Below, in pieces: positions 63,850-64,000 of a DNA stretch of 64,000 nt. The translations under genes were made by a program, and so were the position numbers. The notes beneath the pieces are model-generated. The model had not been told where the DNA came from. It did not search any database and saw only the letters and a program-made list of their open reading frames with translations. The number at the start of each line of letters is the position of its first letter. Position 1 is the first letter of the stretch. Source of the DNA: Prorocentrum cordatum (Eukaryota > Sar > Dinophyceae > Prorocentrales > Prorocentraceae); assembly GCA_963575745.1 (NCBI GenBank), contig CAUYUJ010016158.1:136501-200500 (forward strand), read 5' to 3'.

Positions 63850-63985
63850 GCAAAAGGGCCAGGGGCCTCATGGATGCCCCTCGGAATCTCTTGGGATATC
63901 TCTTGGGCGAATGTTTGATGCCTCTTTCGGCGTCTTGAGTGGTCTCTTGGCGGCCCACGGGGGGGCCGTTGGCGTTGCCTGTGTT
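63850..63985 (-). repeat. CAAGAGGCCCC minisatellite, cluster 5
   Basis: GGGCCTC, CTCTTGGGATATC and GTCTCTTGGCGGCC words, the family at 170-330 on the opposite strand. Probably continues past the window edge. Confidence 0.55.
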
Positions 63986-64000
63986 TCGGGGGGGTCGCTC

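Noticed and set aside
1-64000. tRNA or rRNA genes
   Set aside because: No cloverleaf with A and B boxes and no conserved rRNA stretch was recognised by eye; a covariance-model scan would be needed to be sure.

Overview
This window is nuclear DNA of a dinoflagellate. The clearest marker is a near-complete copy of the dinoflagellate trans-spliced leader at 8068-8089 (20 of 22 positions by eye), just upstream of a long open reading frame. Such relics arise when trans-spliced mRNA is copied back into the genome. Supporting signs are large introns packed with repeats, GT and probable GA donor sites, very high GC with long microsatellites, and a LINE of the kind common in dinoflagellates. Species cannot be named from sequence alone. 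All homology statements come from reading and aligning by eye; no database was searched.

Layout. 0-8 kb: repeats, an eroded coiled-coil retroelement remnant (3.4-4.1 kb) and an orphan PP2C phosphatase exon (5.67-5.82 kb). 8.07-17.8 kb: gene A, a split member of an unnamed protein family. 17.8-27.2 kb: repeats, satellites and one small hypothetical gene (19.5-20.1 kb). 27.2-35.0 kb: a three-exon gene of about 1252 residues with no recognised function. 37.8-45.4 kb: a decayed LINE with ORF1, RNase H, endonuclease, reverse transcriptase and a methyltransferase-like tail. 45.8-63.05 kb: gene B, a diverged paralogue of A, whose halves lie about 12.5 kb apart. Between them are minus-strand genes (an exonuclease/endonuclease/phosphatase-fold protein, a P-loop protein, an RPA-like OB-fold protein), long direct repeats and a 0.9-kb ACT microsatellite.

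Connections. A and B align through several blocks and share a phase-0 intron position before the block starting at 16842 (A) and 62026 (B). Both carry an in-frame TAG between the same two domains. The introns of gene A and of the 1252-residue gene hold copies of the same two composite repeat families (R1 and R2 here); in one case R1 is practically the whole intron. The B insert carries about 20 copies of a short same-orientation motif (core GCTGAGAAGCACCGC) that occurs in coding frames and between genes and that I noticed nowhere else in the window. These are the best candidates for undescribed biology here.
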